Shown piece after piece: positions 13,396 through 26,125 of a DNA stretch of 64,000 nt. The position numbers and the translations under genes were made by a program. Source of the DNA: Neodontobutis hainanensis (taxonomy: Eukaryota > Chordata > Actinopteri > Gobiiformes > Odontobutidae); contig JALDNG010000041.1 in NCBI GenBank assembly GCA_024349245.1, positions 310,001 through 374,000 on the forward strand, read 5' to 3'. The first letter of the stretch is position 1. Each line of letters begins with the position of its first letter. The notes under the pieces were generated by a model, which had not been told where the DNA came from, made no database searches, and saw only the letters and a list, made by a program, of their open reading frames with translations.

Positions 13396-14196
13396 TTTTT
13401 TGCATTGCGTTACATTATTTGGTCTGGAGAGTACAGATGAACCTAGATCTGTGAGAGCCATTACTCTGTATAACCTTCAAAAACCTGACATGAAATGGCA
13501 AATGCCATTCCATCTCGTTTATTTCATCATGTAGCTTAATATCAAAAGCCTGGTGTGACAGATAAGCTGGACTCACAAGACTTGGATGTTTAAATAAAAG
13601 ACAACATCAGCATTGGCATACACAGGGCAATTAGAACCAGAGTGAAGAAAGTGCTAGCATGTTGGAAACGATGTCCTGCGGGCTTTGTGTATCCTAACAG
13701 GCCAAAAGGGAATTTGTTTGTTTGTGCATAAGGCTTCTTGTCACCTAAACAGCAAAGAACCAAATGACAGAGTCAGGATATTTGGGTTCAAAACCCAACC
13801 TTATTTGTATATATTTTTCTAACAACAGCTATAAAACTTAAACTTAATAAAAAAAAAAAAAAAAAAAAACATTTAGGCAGCTCATAATATACTGCAGAAC
13901 TAACATAAAAAACATAAAAGGTGAACTCTCTGCAGAGAGGATAATCTGCAGAACAGGCCAGGTTAAACAGCCTATTCCATTACATCATTTTTATTATTTG
14001 CTGGTACTATATATGACATTGAGTATCATTAAATATACAAATATAGTTTGTCTGAAGCAGAGCATTTGTCATACAGACAAAAACATGCCTGAGCTTTTTA
14101 ATGCATAGGATTTTAGAAGCAACTAAAGTGGATGTAAAAAGTGTGTAATTTTCTTTGGGTTTGTTATTATGGCTACAAAAGCTGCACATTGGTTTC

Positions 14197-15157
14197 TTAG
14201 CCCTTAAAGTTTTCGAAGATCTCTGCAGCATCCAACCAGGACCTGAAACAGGCTAGCCCTCTGTCTCTGATCTGTTTCCGGCCCTTGTCCGTGATCACAT
14301 CACCGTTCTCCTTCACGATCACCAGTTTGGGCACTGCAGTGATCTTATAGCGTTCCTTTAATTCACTGAAACACACAGACAAAACTTACATTAGACAAAA
14401 CATGTTAAAAATAAATAAATTAATTAAAAAATTATGGAAAACGCCCACCTTTAATTTTTTAAATTAGATAACAAAAAGGTAGGTAATTGTCACACACACA
14501 CAAATAAATTCTAATTTTACTTTCACAAGTCCTTTTTTTTACACCAATTTTCTGTTCATTTTGCTTGACCCTTGTTTTCTATGTTCAAATATGACGTATT
14601 TTGTGTTAATATATTGTATTATTCATGAAAAACCCATGACTGTGGGAAAGTTTGTTTGGCTTGTAGACTAGCCTACCTAATCCCAGGGTGACCGCCATAA
14701 GCATTTTACATAAGCTCCAGCTAAGTCAATTAACTCTTCTGAATAAAGTGTCTGATAAATACTGTATATAATTAAAAAAAAAAACTGTATAGGTAATTAA
14801 ATATCAATAGCAGTTTCAACTACATTTTTTATGCAAGGAGCTAAAGCAGACTTACTGTTTGTAGTTATCTGTCCAAGGCAAAGCAAGCCAGTCTCCGTGC
14901 ATATCATGGTAATACTCCACCATGTCATCCGTGGACTTGTCAGACGAGACAAAAACTATTTCAAACTGAGCAGGAGGGTCACTTTCTTCGACGAGTTCCG
15001 TGTAAAAGTCACAAAGAATAGGAGTGAAGTCTCTACAAGGCGGACACCAGCCCGCAGAGAAATATATCCCCACCACTTTATTCCTCAGTGCCTCCTCGGG
15101 ATCTACAAAATCCCCGTCTTTATTCACGAGTGTCCGGCCGGCAAAGACGTCTACCAT
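14197..15157 (-). CDS. nxnl2: nxnl2, nucleoredoxin-like protein 2 (rod-derived cone viability factor 2 type)
   Basis: Exons, minus strand: 14856-15157 and 14197-14365, phase-2 intron, giving 156 residues, the same length as the human protein. It is a single thioredoxin-fold domain. The active site GWCPPC sits at residues 36-41 with both cysteines (38 and 41) present, and the cis-proline segment TAVPKLVIV is in exon 2. KGRKQIRDRGLACF near the C-terminus is a family signature. In mammals the gene is expressed in photoreceptors and other sensory neurons and supports their survival; whether the protein acts as a reductase is unsettled. Human NXNL2 lacks the second active-site cysteine, so this fish copy looks more fully equipped for thiol-disulfide exchange. 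A polyadenylation signal (AATAAA) lies at 13990-13995 on the minus strand. ATG at 15157 gives the family N-terminus MVD. Confidence 0.95.
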
Positions 15158-17371
15158 GTCTGCAACCTGTCGTACACTTTTTATGCCTGTGGTCCAGCAC
15201 GTCTGGCCGCTTAATTGTTACCTGAGCTCATATTTTCTAGGATTTTAGCACCTTCTTTTCGTCTTCAATATTTACCTTTCGACCAAATCTACTTACAGCC
15301 AATCCTGTTAATCACCCGTGGACCAATGAGAATACAGAAGCCGGCTGCAGTTCATTAGCCACGTGGTTAACCGAGAGCAAACCAAACACACCTGTCACTG
15401 TCGCTACGGAATCTGTAGACGGAATGAAGTTAGCCTTTTTGTTTGGTTGTTGTGTGCGCATGCTCCGTCGGAAGTCCGACGTCACTTCTTCCACTGCGAG
15501 CCTGGGCTTTTCAAAGTCGATCTCGCAATATTTATTTTTCATATGACTACCTTTACGTTTTATTTATTCGTATATCGATCTGGAGCTAGATTGTTTGACA
15601 AAGATTAAGTTGAAAAGAATAAAAACTCTTCTTTTATAAGGATTCATGTTTAGAGTTGTATAAGAGTAGTATAAAAATGCTAAACAACTACATATTTATA
15701 TATTATTATTATTTACCTCAATTTTTTGGTTTCAATATACACATTAATCACAATAGACTAAGGGATAAAAACAATCAATAATATTTATATTACAGCTCAT
15801 TTGATCATATTATATTAGAAACTTTATTAGTTTCTTTCTTATTTACTTTACTGAGAATAAATATAGTGTAAAATCTTAGTTTTATGTGATAAGTCTATGG
15901 TTCATGTCATGTATTTTAATTATTAGTATTATTTGGTTATAAAATCATGAGCACATTAGTTACTTGTGTGGAGTAAATTACCACTGGATATCCTCAATCA
16001 TTGCACATGCACAGACTACGAATAACAAATTCATTTTATTATATGGTTAAACTTTGATTTGATAATAAGACAGTATGTTTATTTTGTTCTGAAAGTCCAG
16101 AAACCGTTTCATACTAAGAAAGTTTGGAAAGAACATTTAGTCATTTAGCAGAGGACTGTCTAGATTTGTGAATAAATAACTGAAGAAGTTATAAAACTGT
16201 AATTTTTGGATTGGCCAAATATAAGTCTTACATGGAGGATAAAGCTTTTATTTTTAATCTTTGGGTTCTCTTGTTTTGTGTTTATTGTGTATTACAAAAA
16301 TCTTAAACTGTATTTAAAGCCTATTGCCTTTAAAAATAAGAAAGCAATCAAAACTCTTAGCATATATAGCAAACTGAGTATAAGTATGTAAGGTTTTGTT
16401 ATTAATATCAATATCCAGCTGCTGTTGTTTAGTTAGTTATACCCTTTGTTTATGCTATATATATATTTTTTTAATTATTTTTATTTTTTATAAACTTCTG
16501 ATTTGTTCTTTGTTATGGGAAAAAAAGCGTGTATGAGTGATGGGGCACTGCAGTGTACTTTCAGGCTGGTCTACAGGGCGCATGCACCATAAAAAAAATG
16601 TCAACATTGTTTACGACTGGGTCTTTTTTAATAAAAACTTTCATGGTTTTTAAGTGTTTTAAAATGACAGGACATTTATTTATTGAGAAAACTAAACTAA
16701 ACGTAAACACAACGGTTCAATAAGAAAGCATTTGAACAAAAGTTTTTTTTTATAAAAGACTGTTTTTCTTTGGGTTGTGTGTCAAGAGTCAAGGTAAGTA
16801 GCCTTGATCACTTGACATGGCAGTCTTGAGTTTATTTGATAGGAACAAGCAGGCCTATTGATTTTAATGTGTCAAACAAAACAGCATTTTAGCCGAGGTA
16901 AATGTGCGACGCTTGTCTCTAAAGGCTTACACAAAAACAACACAGTCACATATTACTCCAGTAATACCGTGACCACAAACCAAAAGACAGAAGCTACAGA
17001 AAATGACAAAAACACCAAACAACAGCTGCCTGTAAATTTTTGAACCAAAAGATGGACCTTCTCTTGTAGAAATACCTTCTTTGCACCACACATTTAAATA
17101 CTTTAATTACAGACAGACTACCTACTGCATCAAATTAGTTACAACCAATCCCTTTTCATTATTATATTATATCTAGGCCTGTTGAACAGAACTTTTTTTA
17201 GTCTTTCATTAAAGCTCATGTGGGCGGTGAGTTTGCACGACTTCTGTAATTTCCTTGGCCGCTGCAGTAGGTGGACTGAGGTCATAAGGAAAGGAGCTTG
17301 CCTGCTGGTGACTGCTGACTTCACCGCTGACTACTAGACAGTTAACAGCAATCTGCAGAGTTCACTTGAAC
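15158..17371. other. Intergenic region between nxnl2 and gng10 (divergent)
   Basis: The two genes are transcribed away from each other, so their promoters must lie here. CCAAT boxes occur at 15299-15303 and 15323-15327, about 140-170 bp upstream of the nxnl2 start. The rest is very AT-rich and I see no gene or recognisable mobile element. The short frames here are not supported by any family match. Confidence 0.45.
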
Positions 17372-18010
17372 ATGACTTCCAATTCCAACTTAGCAAGCAT
17401 GAGGCGGCTGGTGGAACAGCTCAAACTAGAAGCCAGTGTGGAAAGGATCAAGGTAAAAAGCAAAAAAACACATGATGCTACTGTCTCAAAATTTCAATAT
17501 GGAAAAGTGATGCCAGTTATATTAAGTTGATTGTATAATAGACCTTAAACGTTTCAAAATTGTAGTTTGAAATTATGAATTGTACAGTTTTGCTGCGGTT
17601 TACTCATGGTTTATTCATGTATGCACTTTTTTACATTTTTGATACATTCTTTTGTTATTTTATGCTATCGGTCAACCAAGGTTTTACAGCCCACAGCACA
17701 TTAGGCAAGCATATATTTTAGCACATTTAGGTTAAACTACTGAACATGTTTTATTAGACATGATAACTAGTGTTCTCTCTGCATGTCTGATATATTTCAG
17801 GTTAAAAAAGTATAACAGTTAGTATTTTTGCCATTTGAAAGAATTGGATCACAGGTTTCTGTACAATTTTTTTTATGTCGTCAGGTGTCCCAAGCAGCAG
17901 CAGAGTTGCAGCAGTACTGTTTGCAGAATGCATCCAAAGATGCTTTATTGGTGGGAGTCCCAACTGGCAGCAACCCCTTCAGGGAACCACGATCATGCTC
18001 AATAGTGTGA
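17372..18010 (+). CDS. gng10: gng10, G-protein gamma-10 subunit
   Basis: Exons 17372-17452 and 17885-18010, phase-0 intron, giving 68 residues, the same length as human GNG10. The protein pairs with a G-beta subunit and anchors the dimer at the plasma membrane. Visible: the N-terminal helix (RRLVEQLKLEASVERIK), the second helix (VSQAAAELQQYCLQNASKD), the conserved NPFRE motif, and the C-terminal CaaX box CSIV for prenylation. The central KDALLVGVP block separates gamma-10 from gamma-2, -5 and -7. The intron position after ...RIK is the usual one for this family. A possible polyadenylation signal (ATTAAA) is at 18288-18293. CaaX ending in Val is less usual than the Leu of human gamma-10; geranylgeranylation still seems likelier, but this is inference. 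Confidence 0.96.
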
Positions 18011-19571
18011 TACATATGTGCACAGCTTAAGGAAAGAGTAACAAGATTGTAAAGCCATTCTTTCTATTCTCTTTGCATACATTACTGTTTGGGGTCAGGG
18101 TAAAAGTAGTCTGGAGAATTAACGAACTTGCACTTTTTACAGAGGAACAAGAAGTAGACACTGTCAATGATAGCTTAAGAAAAAAGTACTGGAAATTTAT
18201 AAATATGTCCCCTTTTGTACATTGTACGAGTTGCTTCAAGGAAATTCAAAAATACTAATTATATAATACATTGTGCTTTTGTAACACATTAAATTGCATT
18301 GTGTAAACTCCCTATATTTGTTTTATTGCCTCTTTTACTCTGTGTTTAATTGTGTGCAGTGAACAACAATGTAGTTATCTTGGGATTTTACAAAACGGAT
18401 GTTTGAAGGCAGGCTCTAAATTACTCCTTGGAATCCTTCTGTATCCCAGCTTCCTGAAGTTCAGTCTAAGTTAGGAGCACAAAACCGAGAGGAGGAAACT
18501 GGGTCTTTCCTGTTTTATGCAGCAACCGAAAAAAAAAAGACTTATACCATTAGGCTTTCCTTCTAAACCTTTTCTAAAGTCAGTCTGGTTAATTAGAATG
18601 AACTAATTGAATGCATAAATACTTAAAATGTGTGTTATCATATGAGCCACATAGAAATTCCAGAGACCTTTTTGGGCTGAACACCTAACTGGTTTTGACA
18701 AGTCACTTGTGACACAGATCTTACACTTGCTTACTCACTTACTTTCCTCTCACTTCTCCATTCTTAGGGTGAAGAGTTTCCAGACAGTGTTAAACGTGCA
18801 GGACAAAGCTGATTATGTTGAAATACAATATTCAACATAAAAGCTACTATCACACATGCAGTTTTATCCAGAAGACATTTACCCTAAAAGGGTTAGCACG
18901 TTTAAAGAGATAATGATTTCACATGAAGTTTGCCCTGGCTGTTTACCAGATCAAGACCTGGTATCATCCAAACTATCTGCACAAGGCTAGAATGTAAAAG
19001 CAGGAACATTACCACTGAATGTACTTATATGCATTATGCACATTTTCTTTTCTTTCTTTCATTTTTGTGTTAATCTTGGAGGATTATCTTTTATGAATAT
19101 TACTGCCCTCTGCAGGCCATCAGTCGCATATGTTTCTGTCCTTGCTGGTGTCAACTGTAAACGGGGCTGACTTGGGAATGGTCTGGAATTGAATGTGTGA
19201 ATTCACAGGTGCAGCTGGAAATGTATGTATACCTGGTAATTTTCTGGGAACTGTGTGTGAAATAGTCTTTACATTTGGTTACAAACTTTAATTTGAAGAA
19301 AAACATCTTGATATTTTTCATGACCTAGATATGCTTAACAGGATTTGAAAAGTGAGCGAAGAAAGAGCGACAGTTAATGCTGGAGGAGGAAGAGACTTTA
19401 TACTCTACACCAGAGGTGGGGAATAAAAATTTGCAAAGGCCAGGGGACTGTTGTGGACTGATAAACTCAACATTTTATTAACTGCTACGATTTGCCAAAG
19501 TTGTCTCCAAGGAAACTCACAAACTTGATTACTTTGTTAATACAGGCATGGACATTTTGCAATCCAATTTA
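18011..19571. other. gng10 3' UTR and intergenic sequence
   Basis: The first ~280 bp are probably gng10 3' UTR. The remainder contains no gene or repeat that I recognise. Confidence 0.4.
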
Positions 19572-20725
19572 TGTCTGTGAAATGTCATCTTGAAATGGTT
19601 GAAGGAAAAGCATCTGAACTCAGTTTTCAAGTTGATGTCAGGACCTACTGTCAGGAACAGGTAAAAGGACTTGCGATGCAGAGGCCACAAAAGGCAGATG
19701 TTTCACAAGGTTTTGTTTCCAGGCAAAAGTACAAAATCAATCCAAAAGACGGGGTCAAAACAAGGCTAAGTCTGTACACACTTTCAGTCCAATACACTAA
19801 ACAAAATGCATGCAACATGTGTACTAGTTCGGTACACAAGACCCCCCGCCATGCAAACTTTTTCAAGACAATCTGGCCCTAAACAGGGGAAACACACAGG
19901 CTATAAAGGGCACACAACAAGGCACAGGTGGAGCACATTAGGGGCGGAGCAGGTAATCACGGTGGATAGAAAGACACAAGGGCAGGAAGTAACTTTGACA
20001 GACAGACAAGGGTAATGCACTTCACAATAAGACACAGGAAATCAGCTAGAATACTTAACAACAGTGACTTACACAGAACAAGAGAGTGGGACATGACAGG
20101 TGAAGATGTTTTGTCTCTAATTCCAAGAGACTTTATCAATTCTGAGATCAACAGGTAAGAGAGCTGAGCTTATATCTCTAGAGAGAGGAGTTTTCCCTGA
20201 AACCAAACCTGATGAAACCAGGCTGTTCTGGTCTCATAGTTATTAGCTATAAAAGGGAAGTGAATTCTATTGCTGATATTGCTAAATTCAGCAATATCCA
20301 AATTTTGGCCAGAGAGGCCAGATGGTTTGAGAGAGGTATGAATGACGGCATATTTTTTAAAATGGAAAAAAGCCCTCTATGAACAGAGCCTCAGATTCAT
20401 GTTGCCTAGTATTTATAACAGTGTTTTGAAACCTAAAAACAACTACAACTACAACACCCGAATGGGGCAGTGTCACTAACAACTCTATTGCGCCTTAACA
20501 ACTCTCACATCAGGAGTCACACTGTCCTTTCATAGTTAACAACTTTGAGACCAGAACAGCCTGGTTCCATTAGGTTTGGTTTCAGTAGAAACTCCTCCCT
20601 CTAGAGCTCAGCTCACTTATTGATTTCAGAATTGATAAAGTCTCCTGAAATTAGAGACAAAACATCTACTCTTGAAAATCTGGTCCAGATGCTTTTGCTT
20701 TAACCTTATCCAATTTGTTGTGGGA
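19572..20725. repeat. Foldback (inverted-repeat) element, copy 2, interrupted by a solo LTR
   Basis: The left arm is 19572-19635 plus 20099-20240; the right arm is about 20545-20725 in inverted orientation. The arms share, as reverse complements, gttttgtctctaatt, gagactttatcaattctga, ctctagag, gaaaccaaacct and accaggctgttctggtct. About 300 bp of spacer separates them. The left arm is split by the LTR at 19636-20098. I see no coding capacity. The family recurs at 2815-3022 and 25584-25890. Confidence 0.72.
19636..20098 (-). mobile_element. Solo LTR, copy B (463 bp), nested in the foldback element
   Basis: Read on the minus strand it starts TGTCATGTCCC and ends in CCTGACA, matching copy A at 5259-5691 along most of its length. 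It is flanked by gttga (19631-19635) and ggtga (20099-20103), a 5-bp target-site duplication with one mismatch. Removing it joins the two halves of the foldback arm exactly as in the other family copies (ttttcaa-ggtgaagac), which fixes both ends of the insertion. Confidence 0.75.
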
Positions 20726-21640
20726 GTCTAGTATGAAAACATTACACTTCATTCCGCTACTATCAGGATTCATCATAAGTCATACATCGATCCTTCCACT
20801 GAGTCTGTTTATTGAGAACACATTCATTTATATAAGACCAAGTCCCCCTCTGCCCATATAGTGTGTTCACATGGGTCTGTTGAACCAAAGCTACATCATA
20901 ACTGTACGTTTTTTTTACGAGAAAATGTTGTGTGTCCTGCTACAATGTGTGCTGTTTTTAAGTACCATGTTGCTGATCAAATAGTTTTTGGATAAATGAG
21001 ATTTTTTTTTGTTTTGCCAAATTAAAAAGTTGTGCAAACTTTCACTCTAAAGTTCACCCAAAGTTTTGCTGTTGAACCATAATTGCATCATATTACTTAA
21101 GAAAAAAATAATTTCAACAATTGCAAGTGGTTATGTTGCTGCCGGGTGCCCTTTTCCAAAATATGGTTGAAGGAATGGCCTATAAAAACAAGCTAAATAA
21201 ATAACTAGCTAAAAATATATTTAGGTGTGTTTTGCTGTCAGGCGGGTTGCTGTTATCATTTCTTTTCCCACCTATTAATCATTCTTAAAGAATGTCAGTA
21301 CGCAGGTAACAGGGAAGTTGAATGAAGTTGTATTTCTCTTTAAAGGTGTGGGCGGGGAGCAGAGAGCAGAGCATTGGGTTTCAGTGCCAGCCTTTTCTAT
21401 TCTCATACACTCAAGTGCAGAAAAGTCACTGACTTGCTGCAGCTTCCCAAGCTAGCACTGGTTATGTTTGTGGATAGTGCGTCACCTGCTTCCACTAAAG
21501 GACCGTACAATGCGACTCAACCAGGCTCAACATATGGACAAGTGGAATTGGTCATTGAACTGATAAAGAGGATTTGAGTCTCATTTGCGAATGACCCTAC
21601 ACTTTCATGTCTCAGATGAGCACTTGAGTCAAGTGGGGAG
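20726..21640. other. Intergenic sequence and btc promoter / 5' UTR region
   Basis: A GC box (GGGCGGGG) at 21350-21357 stands about 290 bp upstream of the btc start codon in otherwise AT-rich DNA and probably marks the promoter. No TATA box is obvious. No gene was recognised left of it. Confidence 0.4.
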
Positions 21641-23714
21641 ATGGACAAAGTGTACACATTCTATGTGGGACTATTGGCAGGTAAGATTCCTATTGGTTTT
21701 GAACACTTTAAGGGAAGGCTGTAATAAGCAAAAATAAATACTTTGACTAGTGTCTTTCTTCATGCCATACACTTCAGGTCATTTGTTTGTATTCACAACT
21801 AAAGTAATAAAGTTTTATTGTCATTACATTTTAACATCCATATGGTTTTAAGATTAATAGACCAATACAGTTGCTCTCTAAGCCATTTTATAGACTTTGG
21901 TGTTGTTTGGTTAATGATTGAATGAAGCACCTTCCACATGCAATATATCCAAAGCAGTTATTAATACATATTGTATTGCATAAAAGTATACTATCAGTAA
22001 CATTCGTGCAGTACGTTGGAAACATCACACTGTGTGTTTCACTGAATGCAACAGGTGAGGTTGGCGTTAATTACAACTCGTCTCTCCTATTCCAACTCTT
22101 CGGTATCATGACTCAGCAGCTAATCACTCCCACAAGAGGATTGTGTTCACAGATGATAAAATATGCATTGTGGTTATGTTGTGAGAGTGTGTTACATCTG
22201 TGACTTGTAGGCTTCTGTGTTTCCGGTCACAGGTTTGGTTTTATGCAAATACTCTCAGGCAGAATGGAATGCAACAGAGGGGGCCCTAAATCGAACCGAG
22301 TCTCAGTGTCATCACCACAGCAACGGAGACAACTGCACAGGTAGATAAAGATAGGAGTGAAAGGGCAGCTGTGTAGCGGTGTTGTAAATAGAAGCTTTGA
22401 AGGTTTTATTGTTGTGGTTAATGTGGAAACTAACAAAGGATGTGGAGAATGCACACCAATATAAACAGAAAGTTAAGATGGACGAGTTTCTATGAGGATT
22501 ATTAAAGTTACATAAAAAAAAAAAACTTTGGCAAACTTACAAACTTTTTTGTATGGTCCGGGTTCCAGGTTTGAGAGTCTTTGTGAAGAATGGTTTTCCC
22601 ATATTCCCAAATTCATTCATCTTTCTTGTAACCGGATCGTTTCTTTTCAACATAAAGGTTTCAGTAGAAAACGTGATCTCCTGTTTCACTCAACCATTAC
22701 TCATTATTGCTCCAGGTCAGTGCAGTATTCATTTACAACCACTTTCTGAACAATATCATTCCAGTGGCAGACATGTGGAATTCTATGGTTTACAAACTGT
22801 TGCAAATGTAGGATGTGTTTTTGTTAATGACTAGCACAGAAAAACAAACTTTAAATGTGTTTTGAAACTGTATTTTATCTGTGATGTTAATTTTGGGGAA
22901 CAGGTTATTAAGATGCAGGCTTGTCCTGGCACTGATTCATTAGGCTTCCCAACAGATCACATTACACTTATCTATTTATACATGCAAGTTGAGGGTGCAG
23001 GGAGCACGCTGACAAGCCCTGACAACAGTTCTCTCATGACTTTTAGAATACATTAAACCATGATCTGTTACTTAATAACTGAATTTTTTCTCCAAATTAG
23101 GGCAGTCGCATGGCCACTTTTCCAAGTGTCCAGAGGAACTAACTTACTATTGTATTCACGGGGAGTGTCGTTACATTAAGGAACAGGAGACACCATCTTG
23201 TCGGTAAGACATTTCTAAAGTGAGACTGTACATTAACTATACCCTATGTTTTTAGAATATGTAGTTGTTGTAAAATATATGTGTATAAAAGTTGAGAAGC
23301 TCACACAAATGATGTTTTTCTCAGGTGTCACCATGGTTACATCGGGTCCAGGTGTGAATACATTAATCTGGATTTGCGCATAGGAGCCAATACACAAATA
23401 ATTATCATCTGTGTCATTGTGGGACTTGTGTTGCTCATTATTCTTGTGCTTTTTATTTGTATCTTTTCACAGTAAGTATTTCTGATCACTTAGACGATTG
23501 ACATTTGACTGTATATAAATATTTATTTGATATATATTTGATACTGTGTTTTTGAACCTGAATATGTTTGTTTGTGTCTGTCAGTCGTAGAGGTGGATTT
23601 TGCAAACAAAAGCGAAGACGGAGAGATGAACCTAGGAATGGCACAGAAAAGCTCCCCATGATGGATGTTAATGCAACATTAATGGCCGACCCCTCAGAGC
23701 AACCACGTGTGTGA
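21641..23714 (+). CDS. btc: btc, betacellulin (EGF-receptor ligand precursor)
   Basis: Five exons: 21641-21680, 22233-22340, 23101-23203, 23325-23471 and 23585-23714; all junctions are GT-AG and in phase, giving 175 residues (human 178). The product is a membrane-anchored growth factor whose shed EGF domain activates EGFR/ErbB receptors. Visible: a signal peptide (residues 1 to about 23), a glycosylation-prone N-terminal propeptide (NAT, NRT), one EGF domain at residues 59-94 with spacing C-x7-C-x4-C-x10-C-x-C-x8-C, a transmembrane helix about 109-131, and a basic juxtamembrane tail (KQKRRRRDE). The EGF exon split after ...SCR is typical of EGF ligands. GHFSKCP and GYIGSRC point to betacellulin rather than epiregulin or amphiregulin. 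Because the first two exons are short, they are the least certain part. Confidence 0.93.
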
Positions 23715-25583
23715 AGATAGAATATGTGTGCCAGCCACTTTGGGAATAGTTTGCGCTTTGAGGAATGTGTCCATTCCCAGAGCCAGCTGCTGCCTTTTGT
23801 CGCAGGGTCCATTTGGCCTGCTACAGGTGGTCCTTTAAAGTTGGCAGACAATGGTCCTGGACAATTCTATGTTAACACTATAAATGTTATAATAATGAAG
23901 CATGAACAAGTCTGCTCAAGTCTTCTGAACGGCAGTTTGTCTAAACATTTACAGAAGTCCCCAAACCAGAAAAATGGCCACACAGATTCATAAACAACAC
24001 AGGATGGATCTGACTTCTGCCAGTGATGCATCAGCAGGAATGTTTTCCACTGCCATTGTGCACAACTAAATACATTTTTGTTGGAATGGAACAAGCTGTG
24101 ACACCAACTGGCAGCTGATGATGACAGCTGATCAGTCTACGTAGGAGAGTCTGAAAAATGTGCAAATATATGGCGTGTATTCTTAAAGATTCTTTTCATG
24201 TTAAGACATTTTATATGGTATAAGAGTGTGCAATATATATATAAAAATATCTATACTGTATTTACTGTTTTGACACATGCACAGTATTGATTTATGCAGA
24301 TGATGTCACATGGAGCAATATGTCTGCATAGATTCAGGAAAAATATTGTTACTCATTTGCAAAAGCCTTCTGTATACTGAAAGTGCATGTTGTGGACTCT
24401 AGGAAAAGTTTGAACTGCTAGGATTTTTTTTTTTGATCCTCAAAGTTGGAGCAGAGGAGTGGGGAAGCTCCACAGTAAGAACAGCCATCCCTGTGTGTGC
24501 TGGTACTGCCCACGTGAAAAGGCTCCCCAAGGAGACCCTATCCAAACTGTCAGCCTTTTACTAGACTCAGTGTGTATCTCTGAAGAGGTAACAGTCCTGC
24601 TGTTGAAATTCAGTGTGTGCGCATTTGCATCTTTATAAATAACGCATTCCATTACCAAGAAATTCATAAGAAAAGGTATTTCAGAAAAACATTACTTAAC
24701 ATATTGCCATTAGAATTTGCTGTCCTCATAACCCATTAGTCTAGCAGTCTGTTCCATACCGTAGAAAAACAATGTTCTATTTATTTATTTATGAAAAGGG
24801 CGTTGTGGTGCTGTAACACTATTTTTTTTATTAGTGTTAAGTAAAACACATGGTCAACACATAATTCTTACAAAATGCTATACAAATAAATGAGTAATTA
24901 ATAATCTGTCTTAAATTTAAAACCTTTTATTCATGAGATTGTACTTTGGTAAATGCTGTATTGTTTGCCTTGTTGCCATTGTGCTAGAGCCAGCACAAAC
25001 ATTATACTCAACGGTTTAATGGCACAGTTACACAGAATATACTACTCTATACTAAGGATAAGACATGAACACACATTAAAACCATGTTTGTGATGATGAA
25101 TAGTTTTTTGCATTTTTTGGGAAAAGACAGTACATTTCTTTCCCCCATTTTTGGTATCGAGAGATGAACAGGATCATCTTTTCTTGTCAGCCAAGCACTT
25201 AGTGTTGTAGTTTGGCACATTTCTTCAATGTGTTAATAACTAATGTGTTATGACCTTTGACCTTATTTAAGGAGTCCATGTGGCTTTCTTCAAAAGAGTA
25301 ATGCTGGGACAGTTTCGATTTGAGGGGTGTGTCTGCAGGAATACTGTTTGATAACAGGACGGCAGATAACAAAGTGCAATGTTGGATTTAGAGCCGTCAT
25401 TTTTGAAACATGGACAAGGTTCCTCCATCTGGTTTTCAGGTCAGTGCTGTTTTGAGGGATATATTTTGTGGGATATGACTGCCCACCATCATCACACACG
25501 ACAATCATACATAACAATGACAGTTTTGTTTTTATTACTTAGTGAGCAAATCTTTTGATGATCTCTTAACACAAACACTCCAT
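23715..25583. other. btc 3' UTR and intergenic sequence
   Basis: Probably a long btc 3' UTR at first; AATAAA-type signals occur (for example near 24884). No other gene or mobile element was recognised. Confidence 0.4.
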
Positions 25584-25890
25584 TAGTCTGTGAAGGTTCT
25601 CATTCATCCAGGTCATCTTGAAAAAAAGGCATCTGGACTTAGTTTTCAAGGTGAAGACGTTTTGTCTTTTCTCCAAGAGACTTTATTAATTCTAAAATCA
25701 ACTGATACGAGAGCTGAGCTTTATCTTCAAAGAAGGGTTTGACTGAAACTAACTATGATTGGACCAGGCTGTTCTGGAGTTAGTTTCAGGTCAAAGCCCT
25801 CTCTCAAGAGATAAAGCTGAGCTAGTCAGTTCTCATAGAAGTTGGTCTCATAATTGATTTTGCTTTAACCTTTTCTTCATTTAGACCATT
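25584..25890. repeat. Foldback-family element, copy 3 (compact)
   Basis: The left arm (25584 to about 25771) has agtctgtgaaggttctc, ccaggtcatcttgaa, gcatctggactta, ggtgaagacgttttgtc and ggaccaggctgttctgg. The right arm returns as an imperfect inverted copy ending in gctttaaccttttc. The arms nearly touch, so the element could extrude as a hairpin. It lacks the spacer of copy 2. Confidence 0.65.
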
Positions 25891-25967
25891 GGGTCAAAAT
25901 ATTGGCACTAAATCAGAATTGGGACAAAAGAGTCACAATATCTTTTCCTTTTTTCTCACAGCTGGAG

Positions 25968-26125
25968 GCAGTGGCCTGGGAAGTACAACAGGGTGTTCAT
26001 TAATCAGAAAGTTGCACTGTAACAGGTGTACTGTTAAAGTATCCATGGGCAAGACACTGAGTGCTCACCTTTATGACTCTAGAGCCTTAAATGCCACTGT
26101 TGGTAGAAAAGCACTATAAAAATAC
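25968..26125 (+). mobile_element. Degenerate tRNA-derived SINE
   Basis: A decayed tRNA-like head (gcagtggcct ... taatcagaaagttgca) is followed by the common fish SINE body word gggcaagacactga and a tail resembling aaagcactataaaaat. Boundaries are approximate. Confidence 0.5.

Noticed and set aside
15312..15542. 76-codon minus-strand frame upstream of nxnl2
   Set aside because: No family resemblance and no clear start; it lies in the shared upstream region and is most likely chance.
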